A stretch of DNA of 54,013 nt from Oscillospiraceae bacterium (GTDB lineage: Bacteria; Bacillota; Clostridia; Oscillospirales; Acutalibacteraceae), in NCBI GenBank assembly GCA_015065885.1, contig SVPJ01000010.1, positions 1-54,013 of the forward strand. Direction: 5' to 3'. The notes below the pieces were generated by a model that was not told the DNA's origin, did not search any database, and saw only the letters and a program-made list of their open reading frames with translations. Below, one piece after another: positions 45,985 through 54,013 of the stretch (positions within the stretch are counted from its first letter, which is position 1; the number at the start of each line of letters is the position of its first letter). The position numbers were made by a program, and so were the translations under genes.

Positions 45985-46494
45985 TCACTCTGCTTTTTTC
46001 AATACCTTCACGATCTCACCGAGATACATACGGTGATAGTCCCCGCCGTTGTAGTGGGTCTCGATGGTGCCGTCCAGGAAATTTTCGGGGTCGAGATCCG
46101 ACGTGTAGAGTTTGCGGCAGACAAGCACCAACTGCGCCTCGTCAAAATACGGTGCGGGTGCGTCAAACCGCGGGGTCAGCCCCGCCTCGGCCACCTTGTC
46201 GGTATCCCGTCCCGAGCGACTGCCGCAAATTTGCAGTGCGTGGCGGAACTCGGTGCCGAGGAAGGAAAGGGTATAGTATTTTTCCCTCTCCATAAAGCCG
46301 TATGTATGGCGGGAGGGGCGCACCACCGCCGCCGCGACCGGTGCGTTCCACATAATGCCCGCACCGCCCCAACTGGCGGTCATCGTGTTAAAATCGGTCG
46401 GTTGTCCCGCCGTGATCAGCATCCATTCCCGCCCGATCATGCGAAACAGGTTGCCCTCGATCTCCTGCGGGGTGATCTCAATAAATTTGCTCAT
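45985..46494 (-). CDS. Flavin reductase family protein (FMN-binding split barrel)
   Basis: 169 residues. MIGREWMLITAGQPTDFNTM, TASWGGAGIMWNAPVAAAVV and VRPSRHTYGFMEREKYYTLS match the flavin-reductase-like split-barrel family common in anaerobes. The electron partner and substrate are unknown. It is the first gene of the operon and has an upstream promoter. The ribosome site is GGGGAG. Confidence 0.88.
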   Translation of the reverse strand: MSKFIEITPQEIEGNLFRMIGREWMLITAGQPTDFNTMTASWGGAGIMWNAPVAAAVVRPSRHTYGFMEREKYYTLSFLGTEFRHALQICGSRSGRDTDKVAEAGLTPRFDAPAPYFDEAQLVLVCRKLYTSDLDPENFLDGTIETHYNGGDYHRMYLGEIVKVLKKAE

Positions 46495-46544
46495 ATGCCG
46501 ACAACTCCCCTTGGTTTTTTGTTTCAGTGTATGTTCTTATTTCT

Positions 46545-46573
46545 AATATATCACTTTCCGTCCCGCATTTCAA
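46545..46573 (-). promoter_or_regulatory. Promoter of the flavin reductase-dac-ksgA operon
   Basis: On the minus strand, TTGAAA (46568-46573) and TATATT (46545-46550) are spaced 17 nt apart. Confidence 0.7.
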
Positions 46574-46578
46574 GTGGT

Positions 46579-46606
46579 CACAACATTTTTTGCACGGCAT
46601 AGGTTA
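46579..46606 (+). promoter_or_regulatory. Sigma-K-type promoter of the LysM gene
   Basis: CACA with the core AC at 46580-46581 and GCATAGGTTA (CATA at 46598-46601, TA at 46605-46606) are 16 nt apart. This fits the mother-cell sigma-K pattern mACm-N16-gCATAnnnTA. No better sigma-A site was seen. Confidence 0.5.
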
Positions 46607-46628
46607 GTAAGGAAGGAGGCGTTTTGCT

Positions 46629-47012
46629 ATGATATGGTATACCGTAAAAAGCGGGGACACCGTGTGGGAACTTGCCCGCCGTTGCGGGGTGGAACCCGTG
46701 GTCATCGTGCGGCTGAACGGACTTGCCGACCCCAACGTTCTGCAAGTCGGGCAACGCTTGCGCTTGCCCTGCAACCCCCGTCCGCCGATGCCGCCCGTAC
46801 CGCCCGTGCGTCCGCCCCGTCCCCCGCGTCCCCCGCGCCCGCCGATGCCCGCCCCGTGCGAGGACGCCTACGTCGTGCAGGCGGGCGATACGCTCTTTTC
46901 CATCGCCGCCGCCAACGGTACCACGGTGGAAGAGTTGGTACGGCTGAACCGACTGCGCACCCCGCATCTCATCTTCCCCGGCGACCGTCTGTGCTTAACC
47001 GAACGCGCCTAA
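46629..47012 (+). CDS. Small protein with two LysM domains joined by a proline-rich linker
   Basis: 127 residues. LysM 1 (about 2-47, WYTVKSGDTVWELARRCGV), a linker of repeated PPRP units (about 50-75) and LysM 2 (about 80-124, YVVQAGDTLFSIAAANGTT). LysM binds GlcNAc polymers such as peptidoglycan. No signal peptide is present. Together with the sigma-K-type promoter this suggests a spore coat or cortex-binding protein made in the mother cell, like SafA-type proteins (inference). GGAGG lies 9 nt before the ATG. The last codons and stop lie within a truncated copy of the MITE sequence found downstream. Confidence 0.85.
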   Translation: MIWYTVKSGDTVWELARRCGVEPVVIVRLNGLADPNVLQVGQRLRLPCNPRPPMPPVPPVRPPRPPRPPRPPMPAPCEDAYVVQAGDTLFSIAAANGTTVEELVRLNRLRTPHLIFPGDRLCLTERA

Positions 47013-47049
47013 AACGGCATAATCTCCGCGCTTTTTGATTTGTTGTCGG
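47000..47049 (+). repeat. Truncated copy of MITE family 2
   Basis: 50 bp matching 47071-47120 at 48 of 50 positions (offset 71). It supplies the last codons (ERA) and the stop of the LysM gene and abuts the full element. Confidence 0.7.
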
Positions 47050-47053
47050 CTTA

Positions 47054-47300
47054 AGCAGAGGAGGCGCATCCGAACACGCCTAAAACGGCATAATTTCCGC
47101 GCTTTTTGATTTGTTGTCGGTGGCAGGCGACAGCCTTGCCACCTTCGCCGCACCAAAAATCGCACGAAATTCTACTCGTTTTAGGTCGAAGAATTTTAAC
47201 AGAGCCGATTTTTTCATCGGCAAGGCTAAAAACAGTATTTTAACACAGCCGAGGGGAAAATCGGCCCGTTAAAATCGGGTTCGGATATGCCTCCTCTGCT
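47054..47300. mobile_element. MITE-like element, family 2 (247 bp), TA flanks
   Basis: 22-bp terminal inverted repeats (47054-47075 and 47279-47300) match at 20 of 22 positions, start AGCAGAGGAGGC and end in CGAAC. TA flanks lie on both sides (47052-47053 and 47301-47302). No ORF is credible. The first 143 bp (from 47051) recur at 53871-54013 with two mismatches. The shared 22-bp repeat length, inner CGAAC and TA target link it to family 1 at 4244-4610. Confidence 0.75.
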
Positions 47301-47302
47301 TA

Positions 47303-47344
47303 AAGTAACAATAACGGCTGTGAGCAAGCTCACAGCCGTTATTG
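47303..47344 (-). terminator. Terminator of the CotH operon
   Basis: A 16-bp perfect stem (47309-47324 with 47329-47344, CAATAACGGCTGTGAG) is followed on the minus strand by TTACTTT. It begins at the stop of the last gene, adjacent to the MITE end. Confidence 0.8.
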
Positions 47345-50300
47345 TCATATCCCCGTAATCTTCAGCTTTTGCATAAAGGTTTCCATGCGCTTGGCGTGGC
47401 GCAGGAAAAAGGCGTTCAGCCGCGCCAGTTCCGCCTCGAAGCATTCGGCGTGCAACTGCTCCATCGCCTGCGCGTTCCATTCCTCGTTTGCACCCGGCCC
47501 GTTGGGCACCCTTCCCCACAGCGGCCACCGTTCGAAATTGTATTGCTGTGAAGCGTAAACGGCATCCGCCGCCTGCCGCAAATAGTCACGCAGGCCGTCG
47601 ATGCGGGGTACAAACTTCGCATACTCCGCCACCAGTATCTCCTGCGCCTGCGGATACCCGAACAGCAGCGGAAACCACGTAGCGCTGTGGTAGAACAGAT
47701 AGGTGATATCCTCGGCACTGTTCCAGTAGTGGCAGTTGACCGACGAGCGGTCAAAATCCCAGATCGGCCCCATCGTAAGGCGGCCGCCCGCATCCCGCGT
47801 GAGATAACAACTGGAATAAAAATCGCTGTCGGTATTGTTCATCAGTGCTTGTACCAGATACCATTCGCAGAAGGATTGCACGTCAAAAAACCGTTCGACC
47901 TGCGTGTAGTCCCCCGAATCCAGTGCCTCCAACGCCGTGCAGACGTAGTCGTAAATGTAAAGTATCTGGGCGGCATCCTGCTCCAGATCCTCGTACGACG
48001 GCTCTTTGATGGTCAGCCATTTTGCCACCACGGGGGTGTGCATAAACAACTCGTCGGTAACGGCGTTGTAATAAATGGGATATTCTTCTCCGAACGGACG
48101 AACGCAATCGTCCAGACTTCCCGCCACGTGGCCGTCGAATTCCAGCATAAAGCCGTATTCTCCCTCGGCCATACCCGTCTCGTATTCCGTAATATCCACG
48201 CGGTCGCCTTCGATCTCGATCTTTTCCGCGAGATCGTAGGTACCCCAATATTCGCCGTTAAACCACAGATCAACGGGCTGTCGGTCGGGCGTCCACGCCT
48301 GCCCCGTCCCCTTGGCCAAATAGGTCGCCGCCATGTTGCGCAGAAGCGAGCGGTCTTCGTAGTTTGCCGAAAGCACCCAATCCTTCGAACGGCTCATGCC
48401 GAGCAGGGTCGCTTTCTGATCCAACTTCACGGTGTAACTCTTTTTGGGGTGGCCCCACGTGGAGTTGCCGCGTCCTTTGGCGCGGGAGGTGACCAGCATC
48501 GTCTCCGCCGCACTTCCGCCGCCGAGATAGAAGGTGGAGGTCACGTAGGTTTCTTTCGAGGTGATCGCCTGCCCGTCCGTCGTGGTGAGCGCCACCGAGG
48601 GCAGACCCGTATCCAGCGTTTCCACCCGCAAGGTCACGGTACGTGCCGCCCCTTGCTGCGGAATCAGGGTAAGGGTGACGTCCTGCGTCAGATCCAGCAC
48701 CGACAGATCCGACGTCAGCCGCACGCCGTCCGCCAAAATATCCTTGCCGTAGTAATGGAAAGTGGGGATCAGCGCCGAAAGATCCACCCCCGCGGGTACC
48801 ATCGCCGTGAGCGTGTTCCCGCCGTCGTGACAAGCGAACGAGAACGGCAATCCTTCGTTATTTTCCTTTGTGAAGGCGAAAAAGGCCACTTCCGCCGCGC
48901 CGACTGCCGCCGCCTTGCGCTCCACTTCATCGAGCGCGAGAAACGGCGTGCCCGCTTTTTCGCTGTTCGGAGAAAACGTGTTCGACGAGGTCGCACGGGT
49001 ATTCACCGCGATCACTTCGCCCGTCGGCAGCGTAACCGTGTTCCCTGCAGGCAAAACCGTGATCTTTTTCACGGCGTATTGCAGCATCAGGCGGGCATCG
49101 GTGGAATCCACCGCACCGCTCCCGTCCACGTCCGCCACACGCAGATCCAGATCCTCTGCATTGATCTTTTTCACGGCGTACTGTAACGTCATACGGGCGT
49201 CGGTCGAGTCCACCGTGTTGCTGTGTTCCACGTCGCCGCGCATGCGCGTTTCGGTCACCACGGCGGACATCGTCTTATCGCCGCCCAGCACGGTGACCGC
49301 CGCCGTATCGCGGGACAAGCCGCCGTACCATTCGTAGCCGTAGCCGTTGCTCATCTCAAACGCATAGGAAACGGTGAGCAGGGCGTTCTCCCGCAACGTG
49401 CCTTGGAACCATGCACGCGGAATCACCGCCTCGTACACGGTGGTGTCCCCCGTGCGGCGAACGGCGTATTCTCCTTGCCACGGCGCGCCGTCGGCCGTTG
49501 CCGTGACCGCGCCGTTGCTTTCCGACGTCAAGCGGAACACGTGCCCGTTCAGCACCGTTTGCAGTGTTTTAACGTTGCCTTTTACGGCGGCGGCAAAGCA
49601 AAACGCGTCCTTTGTCCACCCCGCATACCGCACGCCGTCCAAAGGCACACGCGCCGCCCCGTTCGGCACGGTATGGGTGTCATAGTCATTCAAAAATCCG
49701 TCTTGTAAACCCCATTCCGCCTCGGCGATCACGCCGTCCGGCGTGGGTTCCCCGGGCAGGCGATACACCGCTTCGGTCGGGGTGAGAGTGTCGCTCGTTT
49801 GCCCGATCACCGTATCGCAGAACGTACAGTGCCAGGTGGCGGTCACCGCGGGAGTCTCCACGGTCGCCGCGCTCTCGCCTTCGGCGGTCACGTTCACTCC
49901 CTCGCGAAGGGCGCCGCGGTGCATTTCCGCCACCACGGCAGGGTCGGCATCGGGCGAGGTGCAATAGGTGTACACGTCGTACACCTCTACCCGCGAAAGT
50001 TTGACCTCCTCGGTGTACCAAAAGCGAAAAGATCCGAGCAAGTTCAGCGAGTTGCGGAAGCACGCGGCGGGAATATACACCGACCCCACCCCGTCCCGCA
50101 CGAAGAAGGAGAAATTCGGCAACCCGACGAATCCGTTAAAGGTCGTCTTGCCGTCACCGTACGCCTGATATTGATTGAGCGACACCGCCGTATTTTCATA
50201 TCCTTCCGTCGTGTAAATACGAAGGAACACCGCACGGTTTTCGGTCTCGCTCGGCGCCGTGTTGCGGGTCACCGAAAAGTAACGGTACGCCTCCCCCTCC

Positions 50301-51004
50301 CACGCCGTGGACATACCAAAGCGGTCAACACTCAAAATATCGGGATAATACGGGCACAGCGCCGTTTTCTTTTCGAGGTCGTAGTATTCGTACCCGGGGT
50401 CGGCCGCCTGCGTGTAGGCAGGGTCGATCAGTCGCATGGATTTGATATATACCACGCCCGCACCGTTCTCACAGCCGAACACGCGCACGTGGGTATCCTG
50501 ATTGGCGCTCGACACCTTGCCGTAAATTTTGTCCGCCGTCATGGTGTAAAACACCAATCCGTTTTGACGGCCGACCATTCCGTCTTTTTCCGCGTTGAAA
50601 TTCTGCGCGTTGATCACGCTGCCGCCGCCCATACGGAACATATCGCCGTTCGGTTCGCCGTCGATATAATATTCGATCGCCACAACGGCATCCTGTCCTG
50701 CAGGCACTTTGGTCAAAAACGTACCACCCAGGTGAAAGCCTTCGCTCTCCCCTCGCAAGCAATATCCCCAACCGCCGCCGTTCGGGATCTCACTCATATA
50801 CTGCTGCGTCAACACCGTGTTGTTTTGGTCGCGCAGATAGGCCCCTTCTGCCACCGTCACCGCACCGTTCGTCTGATCGATCTCAAAAAAGGCGTAGGGT
50901 GCGGGCAGTGTCTCCGTTTCCGCCGCGGCAAAAGAGACCCCACCGAAGCAGGAAAGCAGTAAAGCCGCGATCAACGCCGTCGCAACAGCCCGTGTTCGAC
51001 ACAT
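47345..51004 (-). CDS. Secreted CotH-kinase protein with surface module, CBM9-like domain and internal dockerin
   Basis: 1219 residues from the ATG at 51004 (AAGGAG 8 nt upstream). Order: signal peptide (about 1-29); one copy of the roughly 380-residue module shared with the two giant proteins (about 33-390, GSFRFWYTEEVKLSRVEVYD); CBM9-like domain (about 415-585, LPGEPTPDGVIAEAEWG); two dockerin-type repeats (about 595-655), the first with a degenerate loop (DVEHSNTVDSTDAR), the second normal (DVDGSGAVDSTDAR); a beta domain (about 670-830); and a CotH kinase domain (about 835-1190) with GRGNSTWGHPKKSYTVKL, WFNGEYWGTYDLAEKIEIE and MGPIWDFDRSS. CotH proteins are atypical kinases that phosphorylate spore coat proteins. 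The extracellular, dockerin-linked forms have unknown targets. It is the second gene of an operon, 24 nt after its paralogue. Confidence 0.9.
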   Translation of the reverse strand: MCRTRAVATALIAALLLSCFGGVSFAAAETETLPAPYAFFEIDQTNGAVTVAEGAYLRDQNNTVLTQQYMSEIPNGGGWGYCLRGESEGFHLGGTFLTKVPAGQDAVVAIEYYIDGEPNGDMFRMGGGSVINAQNFNAEKDGMVGRQNGLVFYTMTADKIYGKVSSANQDTHVRVFGCENGAGVVYIKSMRLIDPAYTQAADPGYEYYDLEKKTALCPYYPDILSVDRFGMSTAWEGEAYRYFSVTRNTAPSETENRAVFLRIYTTEGYENTAVSLNQYQAYGDGKTTFNGFVGLPNFSFFVRDGVGSVYIPAACFRNSLNLLGSFRFWYTEEVKLSRVEVYDVYTYCTSPDADPAVVAEMHRGALREGVNVTAEGESAATVETPAVTATWHCTFCDTVIGQTSDTLTPTEAVYRLPGEPTPDGVIAEAEWGLQDGFLNDYDTHTVPNGAARVPLDGVRYAGWTKDAFCFAAAVKGNVKTLQTVLNGHVFRLTSESNGAVTATADGAPWQGEYAVRRTGDTTVYEAVIPRAWFQGTLRENALLTVSYAFEMSNGYGYEWYGGLSRDTAAVTVLGGDKTMSAVVTETRMRGDVEHSNTVDSTDARMTLQYAVKKINAEDLDLRVADVDGSGAVDSTDARLMLQYAVKKITVLPAGNTVTLPTGEVIAVNTRATSSNTFSPNSEKAGTPFLALDEVERKAAAVGAAEVAFFAFTKENNEGLPFSFACHDGGNTLTAMVPAGVDLSALIPTFHYYGKDILADGVRLTSDLSVLDLTQDVTLTLIPQQGAARTVTLRVETLDTGLPSVALTTTDGQAITSKETYVTSTFYLGGGSAAETMLVTSRAKGRGNSTWGHPKKSYTVKLDQKATLLGMSRSKDWVLSANYEDRSLLRNMAATYLAKGTGQAWTPDRQPVDLWFNGEYWGTYDLAEKIEIEGDRVDITEYETGMAEGEYGFMLEFDGHVAGSLDDCVRPFGEEYPIYYNAVTDELFMHTPVVAKWLTIKEPSYEDLEQDAAQILYIYDYVCTALEALDSGDYTQVERFFDVQSFCEWYLVQALMNNTDSDFYSSCYLTRDAGGRLTMGPIWDFDRSSVNCHYWNSAEDITYLFYHSATWFPLLFGYPQAQEILVAEYAKFVPRIDGLRDYLRQAADAVYASQQYNFERWPLWGRVPNGPGANEEWNAQAMEQLHAECFEAELARLNAFFLRHAKRMETFMQKLKITGI

Positions 51005-51034
51005 ACGCACGTCTCCTTTTTCAAATAGGATCGG

Positions 51035-53668
51035 TCATGCCAACGTTCTCATGAAATTTGCCATCTTCTCGGCAGTACGGTAGAAATACGCGTTCAAACG
51101 TGCCACTTCCGCTTCAAAAATCTGCGCATCCTTTTGTGCAAGCGCCACCGCGTTCCAGTGTTCGTCGGGACGCGGGCCGCCGATCACGGTGGTGAGGATA
51201 TCCCACTTCATAAAGTTGTATTGCTGCGAGGCGTAGATTTTGTCTGCCCATTCTTCGATGTGTGCAGGCAGGGTTTCCACCCGCTCACGGAAGAATGTCC
51301 GATACTCCTGCTGCAGTATTTCGCGGCATTCTTCCACCGCAAACAACATATAAAACCACGCCGATGTGGTGGTGTACAGCGCGTCGATCGCTTCTTCGCC
51401 GTTCCAGTAATGACAGTTTTCGGACGAGCGGTCGAAATCCCAGATGGGGCCCATCGTGAACTTGCCGCCCGCATCCAGCGTCATGTAGCAAGAGGAATGG
51501 AACGCGCTGTCGGTGTTGTTCATAAACTCCTCCACCAGATACCACTGACAGAACGACCGCACGTCGAGCATCTCGTCAATGCGTTCGTAATCCCCGCTTT
51601 GCAGAGCCTCCACCGCTTTTTTTACCTGCTGATAGATATAGAGAATGTGCAGGGTGTGGTCCTGCAGATCTTCGTAATCGGGGTCTTTGAGGGTCAGCCA
51701 TTTGTGGCTGTAGGGCACCTGCATAAACAACTCGTCGGACACGGGATCGTAGAACACGTCGTACCCGTCGCCGAGCGGACGGATCCAGCCCGCACGCCGC
51801 TCGTCGCTCACTTCCGCCACGTGGCCGTCAAATTCCAGCAAATAACCGCTCTGCCCCATCGTCATGCCCTGCTCGTACTCGGTGATGTCCACGCGGTCAC
51901 CTTCGATCTCGATCTTTTCCGCGAGATCGTACGTACCCCAATACCGTCCGTTGTACCACAAGTCCACGGGACGGCGTTTGGGCACCCATGCTTGCTCGGT
52001 CCCTTCCGCCAGATATTGTGCGGCGAGGTTACGAAGCAGGGATTTGTCCTCGTAATTCGCGACCAACGCCCAATCCTTCGATTCGGACATGCCGAGGAAT
52101 TCGGCTTTGGTGTTCAGTTTCACGGTATAACTCTTTTTCGGATGACCCCACGTGGAGTTGCCGCGTCCTTTCGTGCGGGAGGAGAGGAACATCGGTGCCT
52201 CCATCTCCCCGCCGCCGATGTAGAAGGTGGAGTTCAGGTACACCTCTTTTTCCACGACTTCCTCAAAGTTTTCGATGTTCATTGCCACCGAGGGCAGACC
52301 CGTATCGAGCGTTTCCACCTGCAACGTCACGGTGCGGCTCTCCCCTTCCCGCGGCACCAACGTCAAGGTCAGCGGCGCCGTGAGGTCTAACACCGACACG
52401 TCCGTCGTAAGCCTTCTGCCGTCCAGCAACACGTCGTCACCGTAGAAGTAGAAGGAGGGGATCATTGCCGAAAGATCGACTCCCGCGGGCACCATCGCGC
52501 TGATGACGTCTCCGCCGTCGTAACAGCGCACCGAGAAGGGCAACTGCTCGTTATCCCGCGTTAAAAACGCAAAGTAGCCGAACTCCGCCTCACCCGGCTT
52601 CGCTTCTTTTTGCTTTATATCGTTCAGCGAATAGAACGGCGTGCCCGCCCGCTCGTCGGTCGGAGCAAAGGTGTTCGAAGACTTTTGGCGGGTATCCGTT
52701 TCCGCCTCGCCCGTCACGACCGTCTGCGTATCCCCTGCGGGAAACGCAGGGATCTTTTTCACCGCGCGCTGTAAGATCAGACGCGCGTCGGTGGAATCCA
52801 CCGCGCCGTTGCCGTCCACGTCCGCCGTGCGGAGGTCGAGTGCCGCACCGTCGATCTTTTTCACCGCATATTGCAACACCATACGCGCATCGGTGGAATC
52901 CACCGTTTCGCTCACGTCCACGTCGCCGTTTTGCCGTGTTGCGGTGGTCACCGCCGCCATCGCCTTATCGCCGTCGAGGACCAGCAAGCCGGCTTTGTCG
53001 ATATTCTTTTCCCGCACGATACCGCCGCACCATTCATAATAATAGCCGCCATGCATATGCACGGCATAGGAGAAACGAAATGCCTCTCCCTCGCCCCACG
53101 TCTCGCCGCCGAAACGGGAGAGCGGCAGAGCGATCTCATATACGGTACTCTTCGTTTCTTCGTCGCGCCGCACGAAGAATTCGCCGCCCGTCTGCTCCGC
53201 AACATAGGTCTCTTTACCCGAGCAATACCCGCGTGCCACGCCGTCGCTCCCCGCCGCAAAGCAGAAGGCGTAGCGTTTGCCGCCGTCGGTCGCGATCTGC
53301 ATCTGCACCGCATCGCCGCGCCACAAGTCAAAGCCGTCGCGGTCGTTCTGATGCTCGTCGTACCGCGCGACGATACCGAGGTAAAAATGCGTATCGTCGT
53401 AGCCGAAATACACCTCGCCGTCCAGCGCTACTTTTTGCGCTTCACCGGGGATGGTGAAGGTTTGATAATTCACGAGCGGCATATCGACAACGCCCCACTC
53501 GTCCTCGGTGATCACGCCGTCGGTCGTGGGCGGAGCAGGCAGTCGCCCAATGTTGCGATACGTCGTGTTGGCAACAGCCGTGATCCCGCTATCGTGAAGA
53601 CGGCACGCACCAAACAACAATGTAATTGCCGCTGTCAGCGCTACCGCACGGAGAAATTTCAAACGCAT
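51035..53668 (-). CDS. Secreted CotH-kinase protein with CBM9-like domain and internal dockerin
   Basis: 877 residues. AAGGAGG lies 8 nt before the ATG. N-terminal signal with LLFGAC, a possible but weak lipobox, so it is either a lipoprotein or secreted. CBM9-like domain (about 40-235, RLPAPPTTDGVITEDEWG), dockerin-type repeats (about 246-308; the first loop DVDVSETVDSTDAR is degenerate, the second DVDGNGAVDSTDAR canonical), a beta domain and a CotH kinase domain (about 490-870; GRGNSTWGHPKKSYTVKL, WYNGRYWGTYDLAEKIEIE, MGPIWDFDRSS). The C-terminal two thirds are closely similar to the downstream gene, so the pair arose by tandem duplication. This copy lacks the roughly 380-residue surface module. 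Confidence 0.9.
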   Translation of the reverse strand: MRLKFLRAVALTAAITLLFGACRLHDSGITAVANTTYRNIGRLPAPPTTDGVITEDEWGVVDMPLVNYQTFTIPGEAQKVALDGEVYFGYDDTHFYLGIVARYDEHQNDRDGFDLWRGDAVQMQIATDGGKRYAFCFAAGSDGVARGYCSGKETYVAEQTGGEFFVRRDEETKSTVYEIALPLSRFGGETWGEGEAFRFSYAVHMHGGYYYEWCGGIVREKNIDKAGLLVLDGDKAMAAVTTATRQNGDVDVSETVDSTDARMVLQYAVKKIDGAALDLRTADVDGNGAVDSTDARLILQRAVKKIPAFPAGDTQTVVTGEAETDTRQKSSNTFAPTDERAGTPFYSLNDIKQKEAKPGEAEFGYFAFLTRDNEQLPFSVRCYDGGDVISAMVPAGVDLSAMIPSFYFYGDDVLLDGRRLTTDVSVLDLTAPLTLTLVPREGESRTVTLQVETLDTGLPSVAMNIENFEEVVEKEVYLNSTFYIGGGEMEAPMFLSSRTKGRGNSTWGHPKKSYTVKLNTKAEFLGMSESKDWALVANYEDKSLLRNLAAQYLAEGTEQAWVPKRRPVDLWYNGRYWGTYDLAEKIEIEGDRVDITEYEQGMTMGQSGYLLEFDGHVAEVSDERRAGWIRPLGDGYDVFYDPVSDELFMQVPYSHKWLTLKDPDYEDLQDHTLHILYIYQQVKKAVEALQSGDYERIDEMLDVRSFCQWYLVEEFMNNTDSAFHSSCYMTLDAGGKFTMGPIWDFDRSSENCHYWNGEEAIDALYTTTSAWFYMLFAVEECREILQQEYRTFFRERVETLPAHIEEWADKIYASQQYNFMKWDILTTVIGGPRPDEHWNAVALAQKDAQIFEAEVARLNAYFYRTAEKMANFMRTLA

Positions 53669-53703
53669 GGGAAGATCCTCCTTACATCTTGCATTACACG
53701 TTC

Positions 53704-53733
53704 ATAATACAAGAAATCCCCCTACTTTGTCAA
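53704..53733 (-). promoter_or_regulatory. Promoter of the CotH operon
   Basis: On the minus strand, TTGACA (53728-53733) and TATTAT (53704-53709) are spaced 18 nt apart. Confidence 0.7.
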
Positions 53734-53792
53734 CGACTTTCTATGGATGATAATAAAATAATATGCAATATGCCGAAAATTTCCGCAAGGGG

Positions 53793-53821
53793 TTGCATTT
53801 TTTCAAGAGCGGTGGTATACT
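53793..53821 (+). promoter_or_regulatory. Promoter reading toward the right edge
   Basis: TTGCAT (53793-53798), 17-nt spacer and TATACT (53816-53821). The gene it serves, if any, lies outside the window. Confidence 0.5.
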
Positions 53822-53842
53822 GTGTACAGATACAGGATGATG

Positions 53843-53870
53843 AAAGAGTGGGGCGACCCGCTCTTTTGTG
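53843..53870 (+). terminator. Hairpin with GNRA loop downstream of the 53793 promoter
   Basis: A 10-bp stem AAAGAGTGGG / CCCGCTCTTT closed by a GCGA loop is followed by TGTGTT. It is either an attenuator-like hairpin or the end of a very short RNA. The U tract is weak. Confidence 0.4.
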
Positions 53871-54013
53871 TTAAGCAGAGGGGGCACATCCGAACACGCC
53901 TAAAACGGCATAATTTCCGCGCTTTTTGATTTGTTGTCGGTGGCAGGCGACAGCCTTGCCACCTTCGCCGCACCAAAAATCGCACGAAATTCTACTCGTT
54001 TTAGGTCGAAGAA
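53871..54013. mobile_element. Second copy of MITE family 2, cut by the window edge
   Basis: 143 bp identical to 47051-47193 except for two positions in the terminal repeat. The right end lies outside the window. It sits right after the hairpin at 53843-53870, so the two copies flank the CotH operon in direct orientation. Confidence 0.8.

Noticed and set aside
46800..46860. Short tandem repeat or CRISPR-like array
   Set aside because: The CCGCCCCGTCCC-type repetition encodes the proline-rich linker of the LysM protein. There are no spacers.
47054..47300. Noncoding RNA gene
   Set aside because: Inverted ends with TA flanks and a second nearly identical copy fit a mobile element better. No promoter was found at its left end.

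Overview
The window looks like chromosome of an anaerobic, endospore-forming gut-type clostridium (Oscillospiraceae/Ruminococcaceae-like). Supporting evidence is an alpha/beta small acid-soluble spore protein, a sigma-K-type promoter in front of a LysM protein, type I dockerin modules, formate-tetrahydrofolate ligase next to purine genes, strong AGGAGG-type ribosome sites and sigma-A promoters. No phage, plasmid, CRISPR or complete IS was seen.

Layout. 1-9304 holds two giant secreted repeat proteins on the minus strand. The first runs off the left edge. Between them lie 0.9 kb of small repetitive elements, including a MITE-like element with TA flanks. 9458-14560 holds a PRPP synthetase, hflX, a DUF1624 membrane acyltransferase, two half-size TauE/SafE genes, a spore SASP gene, tRNA-Gln and a small orphan membrane protein. 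14630-20417 is a glycan locus: a GH2 beta-galactosidase with a membrane protein, divergent from a GH31 glycosidase. 20470-23388 is an operon of two multi-pass membrane proteins and a membrane-anchored M20 peptidase. 23647-37321 is one long purine operon: purE-C-F-M-N-O, AICAR formyltransferase, purD-L, fhs and a YbaK/ProX-type editing protein. It is preceded by a ZTP (pfl) riboswitch and terminator. 37431-40970 holds fba, dCMP deaminase, rmuC and a membrane XRE regulator. 41011-43661 is a GH127 gene divergent from an AraC regulator. 43769-46494 holds ksgA, a degenerate S11 DD-carboxypeptidase homologue and a flavin reductase. 46629-47012 is a LysM protein followed by a second MITE-like family. 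47345-53668 is an operon of two secreted CotH-kinase/dockerin proteins. A second copy of the 47-kb MITE starts at 53871 and runs off the right edge.

How it fits together. The purine operon encodes most steps from PRPP to IMP. Fhs supplies 10-formyl-THF to PurN and the AICAR formyltransferase, and the ZTP riboswitch senses the precursor state of that same folate step. purB is not in the window. PurF lacks the usual cysteine nucleophile. IMP formation uses a stand-alone AICARFT plus a PurO-type cyclohydrolase rather than bifunctional PurH. The secreted proteins at the two ends share one roughly 380-residue module (about seven copies in three proteins) and dockerin-like repeats, so they probably belong to one extracellular, glycan- or surface-associated system. 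No cohesin or scaffoldin is visible.

All identifications are by reading the sequence. No database search was possible. Very long plus-strand ORFs lying opposite the minus-strand genes were judged to be codon-bias shadows and are not annotated.
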